In this document: in pieces, positions 38,645 through 48,700 of the stretch
Numbering within the stretch: the stretch's first letter is position 1
Layout of the letters: each line of letters begins with the position of its first letter
DNA from: Bacillota bacterium
GTDB lineage: Bacteria > Bacillota > SHA-98 > UBA4971
Assembly (NCBI GenBank): GCA_024653485.1
Contig: JANLFY010000004.1
Location: 1-64,000 of the forward strand
Reading direction: 5' to 3'
DNA: 64,000 nt
Position numbers and translations under genes: made by a program
The notes under the pieces: model-generated
Told to the model about the DNA's origin: nothing
The model's database searches: none
What the model saw: the letters and a program-made list of their open reading frames with translations, nothing else

Positions 38645-39913
38645 CTACCGCGCGACCGGCTCCTTCGGGCCTGCCAACGGCTGGGTGTTGCGCCAAAAGT
38701 CCATGGCGAACACGGACAACACGCCCGCCATCGCACCTAGGACGCCTGCTATGGCCACGTTGAGCACCTTCCTCGGTCCTGAAGGTTCCACGGGCAAGGT
38801 GGCGGGCGCAGCTATCCCTATGGCGGAACTCACCAAGGCGCTCGCGTCCCGTCCCTCGAGGTTCTGTAACTTCGTCGCAAGATCGACCACTCGACCTTTG
38901 CTGACGCTTACTTCATCGGCCAGCCTTTCCTCGAGAGCCTCCTCTTCCATGAGCCTCGTCTTCAGCTCCGCGATCTCGGCTTCGAGCACCGGGATGGCTT
39001 TGCGGGCAGCGGCCAGTCGGGCCCTGGTCTCAGCGAGGCTCGCCCGTTTGCGAGCGACGTCCTCCAGCAACGACGTGTACGCGGGATTGAGCTGAACTGG
39101 CGCGAGGCTCCATGTTTCCGGGCCCGACGCTCCGTTGGTCTGCCCGCCCGAAGGCCGCTCCAGCGCCACCGTCCGCGGAATGGCTGAGAGCTGCTCCTCC
39201 AGAACTCTGAGGGAGTCCGATGCGGCGCGCTCCTCGCTCGTGAGCTGAGCGAACTCCCACCGGTAACTAGCCAGCTCGGCAGCCTTGGAGTTAATCTCCT
39301 GAGTGAGCAGGTCCGTTCCACCCGAGCTCCCCACGACCTCCTTGAGCCTCTCCAGCTTCTCTGAAACGGCTGCTTCTTGGTGGGCTAGCTCCGCAGAGAG
39401 CGCCTGCTTCCGAGAGGAGAGCCGCGCGGACACGAGGTCGGAGAGATAGCCCCTGTATGCCTCGACGATCGCTTCCGCCAAGGCCCTCGCGTTTTCAGGG
39501 ACGGGGTCTTTGACAGCGATCTCCACGAGCCTGTCGCTCTTGCTTGCGTCACCCGCCACTTTGGTAGTGACCTTCTTGGCGAGGGCAGCCGCGTCCAACG
39601 AGGTACTGCCGAGGGACCTTGCGGCCCGGTCGAGGACGATCGGGTCTCGCAACAGCCTGACGTGCGCTTGGGGGGTGCTTCCGATGATGCCGGTGATGAC
39701 AGGGTCTCCGAGCTCTGCTCCCACTTCTGTGGGAAGGTTCACGGTGAGGACAGTGGTGGACTCATACACCGGGTCGAGCAACAAGGAGCTTATCAGCCCC
39801 GCCGCTAACATAGCGCACAGGGTCACCGCGAGGACTACCCACCTTCCGCGCCAGAGGGCCTCAATGTACTGCCTCAGGTCTATCTCGTCTGTGTACCCGC
39901 CGTCTTGCGCCAT
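38645..39913 (-). CDS. Wzz-like polysaccharide co-polymerase (second copy)
   Basis: 422 residues. N-terminal EIDLRQYIEALWRGRWVVLAVTLCAMLAAGLISSLL gives the first membrane helix; a long periplasmic coiled-coil region follows (residues about 150-370); a second helix VLNVAIAGVLGAMAGVLSVFAMDFW ends the protein. This is the chain-length determinant (Wzz/GumC/CapA) plan without a kinase domain. ATG 39913 is chosen by homology; its ribosome site is weak and ATG 39994 is an alternative. Last gene of the minus-strand cluster. It differs from the copy at 44227 and may set a different chain length. Confidence 0.85.
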   Translation of the reverse strand: MAQDGGYTDEIDLRQYIEALWRGRWVVLAVTLCAMLAAGLISSLLLDPVYESTTVLTVNLPTEVGAELGDPVITGIIGSTPQAHVRLLRDPIVLDRAARSLGSTSLDAAALAKKVTTKVAGDASKSDRLVEIAVKDPVPENARALAEAIVEAYRGYLSDLVSARLSSRKQALSAELAHQEAAVSEKLERLKEVVGSSGGTDLLTQEINSKAAELASYRWEFAQLTSEERAASDSLRVLEEQLSAIPRTVALERPSGGQTNGASGPETWSLAPVQLNPAYTSLLEDVARKRASLAETRARLAAARKAIPVLEAEIAELKTRLMEEEALEERLADEVSVSKGRVVDLATKLQNLEGRDASALVSSAIGIAAPATLPVEPSGPRKVLNVAIAGVLGAMAGVLSVFAMDFWRNTQPLAGPKEPVAR

Positions 39914-40130
39914 CGCTGCACGGCACGAAATCCTGCCCTTTAGCGGGACAGGACAGCCGTGGCTTTCCCCCTCCTTCCTTTCTCGCCCAATCATGGGATC
40001 ATGACGGAGTATCACTACGGAGTGGCACTGTCCACAAAACAGGACATTCGCGCTGCAGGCTCGGATTCCTTCTTCCTGACCTGGACGAGGCCTTTCCAGC
40101 TGGATGGGACGAGGGGTGAGACAAGGCATA

Positions 40131-41276
40131 TCAGAACGTAACACGTCCCGTGACCATCACTCTGCTCGCCACACTCAGTCTCTCATCAAACGCGAACGCG
40201 ACGTCAGTACACATCCCGCCCAACTCAAGCCTTGCTCCCGCCGATCCACAAGGGCTCCTGTCGGGACGCAGGAAAACCGCTCCCGTTCCTACGAGCCCTG
40301 GAGCGATCTCGAGCTGGGCACCCAGTCCGAGCTGCCACGGTGCCGCGTGCGGAACGCCTGCTATGCCCCACGGGCCTTTGGCGCCAGATGGCTCAAGTGA
40401 GACGGTGACGGAACGAACCCGGGAGAGCGACGGGGGCATCACCGCCAGGGACATGGCCGTTCCTGTGCAAGCTCTCTCGCTCTTCGTCCACGGTCGGGAG
40501 GTCCCGCCCGACGCAATGGAGCCGTCCCACCTCATGTCGGCCAACACGTTCACCACGTCGACCCGGGCTGACACTTGTCCGAGTCGACCCGCGGCCAGTC
40601 GCGTAGACATCCCAAGGTCGAGGGCGTAGCCGCGTCCGCCAGCCAGAAGCGTCGTCTCTCCGCCGAATTCACTGGAGAAGCGACCTTCCAAGGATCCGTC
40701 GAGCACGTGAAGTCTCGCTTCCAAGATGAGGCCTCGGATCGGGATCGCTGCCTCCCCAACCCACGCTTGAATGGTCCGGATCTCTCCAGCTCGCTCTCGG
40801 TGCTCGGCCCAGCCTCGTGCCAGATCCAGTTCGGTTCTGGCCAGCCCGAACCTCACCGGACCGCCGGACGGGAACACGAGGTCCTTGACTCCCCAGCTCC
40901 TTCTGATTCCCACGAGGAAGTCGTAGTCACCGGCTCCCGCCCCGCGTATGAGGTCGAGACCGCTCGACCACGACGTTCCCTTGGTGCCTTCCGGCGACCA
41001 CGAACCGAACGAGACGACAAGGCTGCGAGCGCGGGCGCCGCACTCAAGACTCGGCCAGACTCCTGCCCCGCCCGCTGCGAGCTCGGACGCGGCAAGTGGC
41101 AGGTACCAGGCACCTGTGTTGATCCCAGCCAGCAGATCTCCGGGACCTGGCACGGTCTCCGCTGCGCAAGGCGCGGACCACACGACGAGGATCGCCGTCA
41201 GGACAAGAACAGAGGGTCCCAAGAAACGCAGGAGCAGCGCACTTCTCCCGGGGCGCGCTCTCTCAACCACAGGCAT
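40131..41276 (-). CDS. Secreted beta-barrel protein of the polysaccharide cluster
   Basis: 381 residues. Signal peptide after a charged N-terminus (LRFLGPSVLVLTAILVVWSAPCAAE). The mature sequence is strand-rich, with repeated Gly-aromatic patterns, and ends MVTGRVTF, a terminal Phe like outer-membrane barrels. No named family recognised; it could be a partner of the Wzi-like protein encoded next to it. ATG 41276 has AAAGGAG about 7 nt upstream. An outer-membrane location is inference from the C-terminus and context. Confidence 0.7.
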   Translation of the reverse strand: MPVVERARPGRSALLLRFLGPSVLVLTAILVVWSAPCAAETVPGPGDLLAGINTGAWYLPLAASELAAGGAGVWPSLECGARARSLVVSFGSWSPEGTKGTSWSSGLDLIRGAGAGDYDFLVGIRRSWGVKDLVFPSGGPVRFGLARTELDLARGWAEHRERAGEIRTIQAWVGEAAIPIRGLILEARLHVLDGSLEGRFSSEFGGETTLLAGGRGYALDLGMSTRLAAGRLGQVSARVDVVNVLADMRWDGSIASGGTSRPWTKSERACTGTAMSLAVMPPSLSRVRSVTVSLEPSGAKGPWGIAGVPHAAPWQLGLGAQLEIAPGLVGTGAVFLRPDRSPCGSAGARLELGGMCTDVAFAFDERLSVASRVMVTGRVTF

Positions 41277-41353
41277 GGTCTCTGCTCCTTTCGCGTTGTG
41301 CTGCGCATGAACATCCGCCGGCCGCCTGCATCGATTTGACGGCTGGCGTGATC

Positions 41354-42568
41354 TCACCGATTCCACATCAGCCTCATCGACAGGCGCACGCTGGCCTCAA
41401 CGGCTCTGGCGGATGGTACGTGGTCCGCATTTCCCAGGCTCTCGACCACGGCAGCGAACTCAATGGTGCCTCGGGGTGTCCCCGGAAGGACGCGCAGAGG
41501 CGCGCTCATTCCCGCTCTTGCCCAGAGACCGAGGCTCGCGCGCGTCTCGATCGTGCCCGAGAGGAACTCACGAGCTACCCCCTCCGAAGGATTCCACGCG
41601 ATCCCCAGGGCACCCTCGCCGTGACGCTCGTACCCGAGCCGGCCCGTTATTTCCATTTCTCCGAAGGGTATGGCTGCCCCGAGCCGCACGGGGCGAGTCA
41701 CGAAGACGTACAGCGCGTCCGCGTCCGGGCCGAGCGGGTGCCCGATTGGTTCGTCTTCCCGGACCACGTAAGTGTTCTCCGGGTTCTTATGGGAGTATAC
41801 GTAGTTATTGACGCGCACGTACTCTGCTGCGAAACGCCACGAGTCGGAGCCGGACGGCAGCTCGACCTGCACGCCGGCAAGCCCGGCAACCATGTACGGG
41901 ACCTTCCCTCGCGCGCTCGGTGCCCACGGGAAATCATCCGCCATGAACTCCCCATACACCTTCACGCCACTGCCTACTTCCACGCTTGCGTCAACGGCTG
42001 CGAGGACATTCGACCACCAGTCTTGGGACCTTTCGTCCACGATACTGAGGTGTTGGTCGAGGAAGTACGGGCAGCCGGGCAATAGGTGGTAGGGCTGAAG
42101 GCGGAATCCTGATGAAACGGCGCAAGCCTCAGACACCCCCACCTCCACACCCTCCGCAATCTGTCCCTCGAGACGGTGAGCGAGCAGCCATCTCCCGCGC
42201 GCGACATCTCGCGCCGCGATGAGCTGCGAGTAGCGAAGAGACCCGGCCTCAACGGAAAGGGCCAGCGCGTCCAACGGGGTGAATCCGGAGAGGAGGAGCG
42301 ATCCTGACAAGCCGTGCCCCCATTTTGGGGTCTGTCTTCCCAGTACGACAGCGCTCTCGGGCATCTTGCCAGCGAGGATATGCTCAACTGTAATGCTTGC
42401 CGCGTCAAGGGACAGGCTCGGCGAGTCGCGCGCGGAGTCCCAGGTCGCTTCGACTCCGATGGACGCGTTCCGCAGGAAAGGGGACGCACCCGCGTCGGCT
42501 GTCGACGCCGCGCCAAGTAGGCTTCCCGCTACGACGAAGACGGCAATCACACGTGACAACCCAGGCAC
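41354..42568 (-). CDS. Capsule assembly Wzi-like outer-membrane protein
   Basis: 404 residues. Signal peptide PGLSRVIAVFVVAGSLLGAASTADA. The mature part shows features I associate with the Wzi family: QTPKWGHGLSGSLLLSG, LLAHRLEGQIAEGVEVGVSEA, the KVYGEFMADDFPW motif, and a chain of barrel strands. Wzi is an outer-membrane lectin that anchors capsule. C-terminus is LMWNR instead of Phe. GTG 42568 is chosen (AAAGGGCGG upstream); TTG 42574 is possible; the long upstream frame is antisense-like and non-homologous. It links this Firmicutes-type cluster to an outer membrane. Confidence 0.75.
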   Translation of the reverse strand: MPGLSRVIAVFVVAGSLLGAASTADAGASPFLRNASIGVEATWDSARDSPSLSLDAASITVEHILAGKMPESAVVLGRQTPKWGHGLSGSLLLSGFTPLDALALSVEAGSLRYSQLIAARDVARGRWLLAHRLEGQIAEGVEVGVSEACAVSSGFRLQPYHLLPGCPYFLDQHLSIVDERSQDWWSNVLAAVDASVEVGSGVKVYGEFMADDFPWAPSARGKVPYMVAGLAGVQVELPSGSDSWRFAAEYVRVNNYVYSHKNPENTYVVREDEPIGHPLGPDADALYVFVTRPVRLGAAIPFGEMEITGRLGYERHGEGALGIAWNPSEGVAREFLSGTIETRASLGLWARAGMSAPLRVLPGTPRGTIEFAAVVESLGNADHVPSARAVEASVRLSMRLMWNR

Positions 42569-42594
42569 TCTCAAGCCGCCCTTTCTGTCTCGGA

Positions 42595-43413
42595 CTACCC
42601 GCGCACCACGCCGAACACGAACCATCTCCTCGCCGAGTACCGCTCCGGGGTCTCCAGCCTCACACTCTCTCCAAGGACCATAGCCTGAGGGACATCCTTT
42701 GCGGCGCGCGTGGCACCTTCCCGACCTAGCAGCCTCGATACCACCGCAAACGCCTGGTCGAGCCTGCACGGCCTGGCGCCGGTGGGTGAGTGCCCGTCGC
42801 TCGCCACCACATGTGCAAGCCCATGTCCAAGAAGGATCTTCGCTACCTTCCCTATCGACCTTCCGAAGGCGCCTGTGAGGCTTCCGGCGTTCACCTGGCC
42901 TATCGCGCCCGCCCTCACCAACCGATACATCCGGTTCGGGTCCTTCAGGACGTCTGCGCACCGCTCGGGATGGGCGATCACCGGAGTGTAACCTGCGCTC
43001 GCGAGTTCGAATACCACCTTCTCGGCGTACTCCGGAATCTGCTGGAACGGCAGCTCAACGAGGACGTACCGGCCTGAGTCCCCGATGGTCAGGACTTCGC
43101 CGCACGCCAGGAGGCGCGGGAGGTGAAGGTCCATCGCCGTCTCCATCCCTGGCAACACTCTTACGGGTATGCCCGAGGACTCCAGGGCGGCTGTGAGGGC
43201 GCGAGCGCGGCTTCGCACGACCTCGGATGCACCTCCTGTGTTTGCGCTTGCGAAGTCCATGTGGGGAGTCGCTACCAGAAGGCTGGTGCCGCTCTCTTGG
43301 GCGACCCGTGCCATGGCAAGAGCATCCTCAAGGCTCTGGGCGCCATCATCCATTCCGGGGAGTATGTGCGTGTGAATGTCTACGATGCCCTCAACGGCGC
43401 TCTCACGTCTCAA
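42595..43413 (-). CDS. CpsB/YwqE-type tyrosine-protein phosphatase
   Basis: 272 residues, PHP-fold metal-dependent phosphatase. Metal ligands visible in DIHTHILPGMDDG, ATPHMD, GMETAMDL, IAHPERC and VASDGHSP. In Firmicutes this enzyme dephosphorylates the Tyr-rich tail of the CpsD/CapB kinase and controls polysaccharide length. It lies immediately after the kinase gene, 7 nt apart, as in Gram-positive capsule operons. The TTG start at 43413 has GGGTGA upstream. Confidence 0.92.
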   Translation of the reverse strand: MRRESAVEGIVDIHTHILPGMDDGAQSLEDALAMARVAQESGTSLLVATPHMDFASANTGGASEVVRSRARALTAALESSGIPVRVLPGMETAMDLHLPRLLACGEVLTIGDSGRYVLVELPFQQIPEYAEKVVFELASAGYTPVIAHPERCADVLKDPNRMYRLVRAGAIGQVNAGSLTGAFGRSIGKVAKILLGHGLAHVVASDGHSPTGARPCRLDQAFAVVSRLLGREGATRAAKDVPQAMVLGESVRLETPERYSARRWFVFGVVRG

Positions 43414-43420
43414 TCCATGC

Positions 43421-44176
43421 TCACCCGCCGCCGGCCGTGTTTCCGTTGACAGCCGCTGTCAGCTCCTCGTCGGAGAACTCCCCGCCCGACTCACCCTCAT
43501 AGTAATAGTAGTAGTAATAGCCGTATCCGTGTCCGGGCCTCACCTGGTTGAGCACGACCCCAAGGAGCCTCGAGCGCGCTCCCAAGAGGAGTTGTTTCGC
43601 CCTCATAGCTGCGTCTTTCGCCGTCACTCCGAGCCTCAAGACAAGAAGCACGCCGTCCAGCTTGGGTGCGAGAACGATGGCATCGGTGACCGCCATCACA
43701 GGGGGCGCGTCATATATCACGAGGTCGGCCTCGGAAGAAAGCGTCCCGACCAACGCACTCATCATGCTGGATCCCAAGAGCTCCGAAGGGTTGGGAGGGA
43801 TGGGGCCGCTCGTGATGAGGCTCAGTCTTGGAACAAACGTATTCTGGTAGATATCGGGCATTGTGCCCCTTACTAGGCCCGTCGTGAGCCCCGTGACGTT
43901 TGGGAGCGAGAACAAGTCGTGTTGCACGGGCCTACGCATGTCCGCGTCCACCAGGATCACCCGCCGCCCCGCCTGGGCGAGCGAGATCGCAAGGTTGGCC
44001 GCCACCGTGCTCTTGCCCTCCGAAGGCCCGGCGCTCGTAACCAGCATCGAGCGCACAGGCCTATCGGGCGACACGAATTCGAGGTTCGTCCGGAGGGTGC
44101 GAAACGCCTCTGACACCGGAGACCTCGGATCGTGGTACACGATGAGGCTTCTGTGACGATTCTTCGCCTGAGACAA
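43421..44176 (-). CDS. CpsD/CapB-type tyrosine kinase (BY-kinase), separate polypeptide
   Basis: 251 residues. Walker A SAGPSEGKST, Walker A' VILVDADMRRP and Walker B LVIYDAPP define a bacterial tyrosine kinase. The C-terminus has a cluster of seven consecutive Tyr with flanking Gly (GYGYYYYYYYEG), the autophosphorylation tail. It lacks the transmembrane adaptor half, which is encoded by the upstream gene at 44227, as in Firmicutes; Gram-negative BY-kinases are usually fused. It regulates polysaccharide polymerisation and export. Start TTG. Confidence 0.93.
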   Translation of the reverse strand: MSQAKNRHRSLIVYHDPRSPVSEAFRTLRTNLEFVSPDRPVRSMLVTSAGPSEGKSTVAANLAISLAQAGRRVILVDADMRRPVQHDLFSLPNVTGLTTGLVRGTMPDIYQNTFVPRLSLITSGPIPPNPSELLGSSMMSALVGTLSSEADLVIYDAPPVMAVTDAIVLAPKLDGVLLVLRLGVTAKDAAMRAKQLLLGARSRLLGVVLNQVRPGHGYGYYYYYYYEGESGGEFSDEELTAAVNGNTAGGG

Positions 44177-44226
44177 TGGTGCAAAGCCCTCCTTTGACCT
44201 TTGACGTCATGCCCGTGTGTTGCACG

Positions 44227-45684
44227 CTAGGAAACGTGGGCTTCTGCGTGCCTCGAGCGCCGTCGTCCCGACCGCTTGCGACGGAACTTTCGCATGTCGG
44301 GCACCACGCCGAGCACGGGCAGCTCGAGGAGCCGCTCGACTTCCTCCTGGCTCTTGAAGGATGTATCCACGTGCTCGACGATGAACGCGACCCCTACCGC
44401 AACGAATAGTCCCAGAAACGCTGCGACAGCGGTGTTCAGTAGCTTCCTCGGTTTGGTAGGCTTCTCGGGCACGACCGCGCCGTCTATTACGTACACGTCA
44501 GACACGTTCATGGCCTCGGTTATGCGCATTTCCTCGTACTTCGAACGAAGCATGACGTATATCTCTTCATCCACTCGCTGCTCTCTCACGAGTCGAGCAA
44601 CTTCGACCTCCCTGTCAGGTATCGCCGCGAGCTTCTCCTCCGCCTCGAGCAACATCACGCGAAGCGCTTCCTGCTTCGCTTCCAACCCCACTATGAGGGC
44701 CTCGTTCTCCACTAGTTGCGTGCGAAGCTCCTGATAAAGCGGGTTCAGCGATCTAGTCTGAGATCCGATCACGTCGCCCACTTCCTGGGAGATCTTGGCC
44801 TTCACCTCGGCTATCTGCGCCCTCAGCGCTATGACCGTCGGATGATTGTCGGTGTATCGCTCCAGCGCCCCGGCAAGCTCCGTCTCGAGATCGGACAGAC
44901 GAATCCTGTATTGCTGTAGGAGAGGGTTACTTACCAGCATCGTCGAAGTGACGAGCGTGGGATCGGCGGACTGGAGGCTCTTTTCCATCTCCCGCCTTGC
45001 AGCCACGGCCGCTCTGAGCTCGACCTGCGCAGCGGCGAGTTCCCTCTCGAGGTGAGCAATTCTGTCTATCTGCGCCTTGGTTTCAGACGACGGCTCGACG
45101 ACGAGGTTTGACTTCTTGAACTCAAGCAACGCCTCTTCGGCTCTCTCAAGCGATTCTTCAGAGATCGAAAGCTGCTGCGCGATGAACTCCTTTGCGGCGC
45201 GCGCCGACTCCTGGTTCAGCCTCTGGCTATGCTCCTTGAAGACCTCTATGAGCGCGTTCAGAAAGGCAGCAGCTTTCTCGGGGTCATCCGACTCAACGGA
45301 GAGCCTCGCCACGTCCGTTCCCTGAACCTGCTGGACTGAAAGACCTCTCTGCCACAGTGCCACCTGCTCGGAGGACACGTCCTCGAACCAGCCCAAACGA
45401 GCCAGGGCAGATTCCACTATGGTCCGGCTCTTCAGGAACTCCATGTAATTCCTGATGTCATTCCCGGATGAGCCCGCTATGTCCTCGATAAAGGGCATCG
45501 TTCCCATCGGGTTGTCCGTTCGGACCATTATCGTAGAGGTTGCCTGGTAGATCTTGGTCATTTGGGAACTAACCACGTACGCTGTCAACGCGCTGGTCGC
45601 CACGAGAACAAGGATGAGCAACTTCCTCCTGGCCAGCACTCTCAAGTATTCGATGAGGTCTACTTCCTGCTCGAGTTGGTCCAT
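44227..45684 (-). CDS. Wzz/CapA-like polysaccharide co-polymerase with GNVR motif
   Basis: 485 residues. EVDLIEYLRVLARRKLLILVLVATSALTAYVV is the first helix; a long coiled-coil periplasmic part follows; a PEKPTKPRKLLNTAVAAFLGLFVAVGVAFIVEHVD region forms the second helix with its Pro-rich lead. A GNVR-type segment precedes it (PDREVEVARLVREQRVDEEIYVMLRSKYEE). It is the membrane partner that activates the CpsD-like kinase encoded next. The C-terminal tail is Arg-rich and cytosolic. ATG start. The two Wzz-like genes in this cluster are not close copies. Confidence 0.9.
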   Translation of the reverse strand: MDQLEQEVDLIEYLRVLARRKLLILVLVATSALTAYVVSSQMTKIYQATSTIMVRTDNPMGTMPFIEDIAGSSGNDIRNYMEFLKSRTIVESALARLGWFEDVSSEQVALWQRGLSVQQVQGTDVARLSVESDDPEKAAAFLNALIEVFKEHSQRLNQESARAAKEFIAQQLSISEESLERAEEALLEFKKSNLVVEPSSETKAQIDRIAHLERELAAAQVELRAAVAARREMEKSLQSADPTLVTSTMLVSNPLLQQYRIRLSDLETELAGALERYTDNHPTVIALRAQIAEVKAKISQEVGDVIGSQTRSLNPLYQELRTQLVENEALIVGLEAKQEALRVMLLEAEEKLAAIPDREVEVARLVREQRVDEEIYVMLRSKYEEMRITEAMNVSDVYVIDGAVVPEKPTKPRKLLNTAVAAFLGLFVAVGVAFIVEHVDTSFKSQEEVERLLELPVLGVVPDMRKFRRKRSGRRRSRHAEAHVS

Positions 45685-45720
45685 GGGATCTTGTCATCTC
45701 TCCTTAACCCCTGAGTAGCA

Positions 45721-48700
45721 CTACCGTGCAAGAAGGTCCTTGACGAGCTTCAGCCCTGACAGGAACGAGAACACCGTGTCCCACTCGATCTTTGACGCGG
45801 CAGGGACGTACACTATGTCTCCGCCTGCCACGGGCGGGTTTTCATCTGCTCTGCCGGTGAAGAAGAGGTTGTCCTGTCCGAGTGAGACCTCTTCGCCTGC
45901 GGCTATCCGGCCGTCCCTGAAGATGCAGACGGACTCCAAGGCCGCCCGTTTGGTGGGACCACCTGCCAATCCTAGAGCATCCATGAGCTTGGCACTATCG
46001 CGGATCTTGTAAACACCGGGCCTTGCCACTTCACCGACGACAACCACCTCACGCAGGGCCTTGGGTACGAAGATGGTGTCTCGATCCGATATGGTCCGGT
46101 TCGCACGCGGGTCGGAGCCCGTCAGGATCTCATTCGCGTTGAGGAGAAGGACGCTGACCCCTTCCTTGGACGATGAAGACTCATCCCCAGACTGGGAACG
46201 GGTCGTGAGCGTCACCGACGAGCCGTCGGCATCGTCGGTGAGACCTCCAGCCGCCGCCAGAGCGTCAGCAACGGAGCTTCCCGCCTTCAGGTAATACAAG
46301 CCGGGCTTAGCCACTTCTCCTACGACGTGCACAGCTATGGACCTCGGCACATAGATGACCTCGCCCCCGCGCAAGATCCACGCGGAAGCGTCGTGAGCCT
46401 TTCCCGTCCGGCGCAAGTCGAACTCGAGAGTGTCGGAAGAGCCGTCAGCACCACGAACGGTGACCTTGACGGCGTGATCGTCGCCCATTTGGGTGATTCC
46501 ACCTGCCATCGCCAAAGCCTCGAGCAGGGTTGTCTCCTTGCGCACGCGGTATACTCCGGGTTTCGCCACTTCGCCGAGGACGGACACCTGGCGGGCGCTC
46601 TCTGGCACGAAGACAGTGTCACCGTTGTGAACCAGGATACTGCTGTCGAGGCTGTCCACGTCCACCATCATGACCTTGGCGCTGCCGTCCTGGGCCTTAG
46701 TCGACAGCCTTATGGCACGCTCATCAGCCGTTTCAGTGACGCCGCCGGCCATCGCCAGCGCCTCGAGGAGGGTCGTACCTTCCCGAATGCGGTACACGCC
46801 TGGTCGCGCCACCTGCCCCAGGACGGAGACCTCACGCACCAGGTCAGGCACGAAGATGATGTCACCGTCGCGAAGAGGCACGTTTCGGTCATCGGAGCCG
46901 GCCATTATGGACGTTATGTTCACAGTCTGCACGCTCTGCCCGCCTGCGCTGTCGGTCTGTCTCGTGAGGGTGGCCAGCGAGGGATCGCCGTCCTCGCTCA
47001 CGCCTCCTGCACGCGACACGGCGTCCATGAACTTTGCCGTGGCTCTCAAGGAGTATGTTCCCGGGGCTCTCACCTTGCCTAGTACCATTACGGATATCGA
47101 TTTCGGTACATACAGCACGTCGCCGTTCTTCACCAGGCAGTTGTCCTCGCCTCCGCCCGCCGCCTGGAGCCTATCCAAATCGATGGTGCGGCGCATCTCA
47201 CCGTCGGGATGCTTGCTGGTGAGCACCGCGCTCGTCGCGTCGCCCTCCGGTCGCACACCGCCCGCCAGCGCCAGCACGTCGAGGAGTCTCGTTTCCTTGT
47301 GGATCTTGTACGTCCCGGGCCGGGTCACCTCCCCGAGCACGGAAACCTCCTGGATGAGCTCTGGGATTGAGATTATGTCTTGGTCCTGAAGGATCACGTT
47401 GTCCTCGGGCTTGGCTCCCTTCAAGATGGCCTCGAGGTCGAGGACCTTTGCGTATGGGCCTGCGGCTCCGCCGGTGCCTGTTCCAGGGACGGTGCCGGGG
47501 CTGGCGTGCGCTCGTGACGCCGTATCGGCATCGCCACTAGACGTGCGAGTTAGGGAAACGCGGGACGTATCCGCTTGTTCGGTCGGTCCGCCTGCCCGGG
47601 CGATAGCGTCCACGAGGCGGCTTCGCACTCGCAAACGGTACGTGCCTGGGGACTTCACCTGCCCAAGAACCTGGACCTCGATGGCCCTCGGGACGTACAC
47701 CATGTCGCCGGGCCGCAGCCTCAACGTGCCCCCCAGGTTCGACGCGGACGGGTTCTGGCTGGGCGAATCTTCCAAAGCGCCAAGGTCCACCTCAAACACC
47801 TGCGTGGTCGCGTCCGAGGTCCGCGTGACCTGGATATGGCTGATGTCTCCGTTCAAGCCCGGTCCGCCGGCCGCAGCTATGACGTCGAAGACCCTGGTGT
47901 CGGGGCCGATGGGGTAGATGCCGGGCTTCTCGACTTCACCAAGCACGGAGACTGTGCGCACAGCCTCGGGAACGTGAATCACGTCCCCATCAGCCAACGC
48001 TACATTCTCATCACCGCCAGGAACAAGTATGGCATATGCGAAGTTTGCGGTCCGTGCGGTCTCCCCGCGCGACACCGAAACCCGGCCGGCGTCGCCCTCC
48101 GGGAGAATCCCGCCCGCTCTGGCGATGGCGTCAGTGAGCCGCGCTCCGCGTTCCAGGTAATACGTTCCCGGAGACCGGACCATCCCCATGACCCTGACCG
48201 CAAGCGCCTTCGGAACGAAGACGGTGTCCCCGTCCAGAAGGAAGCACGACGAAGGATGCATCGCACCTGCAAGGACGGCGCCAAGGTCCACTGTCACCGG
48301 CCCGCCGGCGGTGCCCTGGTTGGTCACGAACTCCGGCCTGTGAGAGATCCTGATGCAAGTCGTATCTGCGTCCGGCGTCTCGCCCCCAGCGGCCGCGATG
48401 GCGTCGATCAGGCTGGGCGTTTCGCGGAAGCTGAACGTGCCGGGCGAGCGCACGGCTCCGATGACGTTCACCCGGACCAGCCGCCACTCACGCACCGACA
48501 CGGTCACCTTGGGGTTCTTCAGGTAGTATGACAACTTGTCGGTGAGGACCTCTTGAAGCGCGGGAACCGTGAGCCCAGCCGCGGTCACTTCCTCTATCAA
48601 GCTGGTGAACGATATCTTGCCGTCTTCTCTCACCTTCACCGCCGCTGACAGGTCCTCGTAACCCCAAACGGTTATGTCGAGCACATCCCCTGCGGAGACG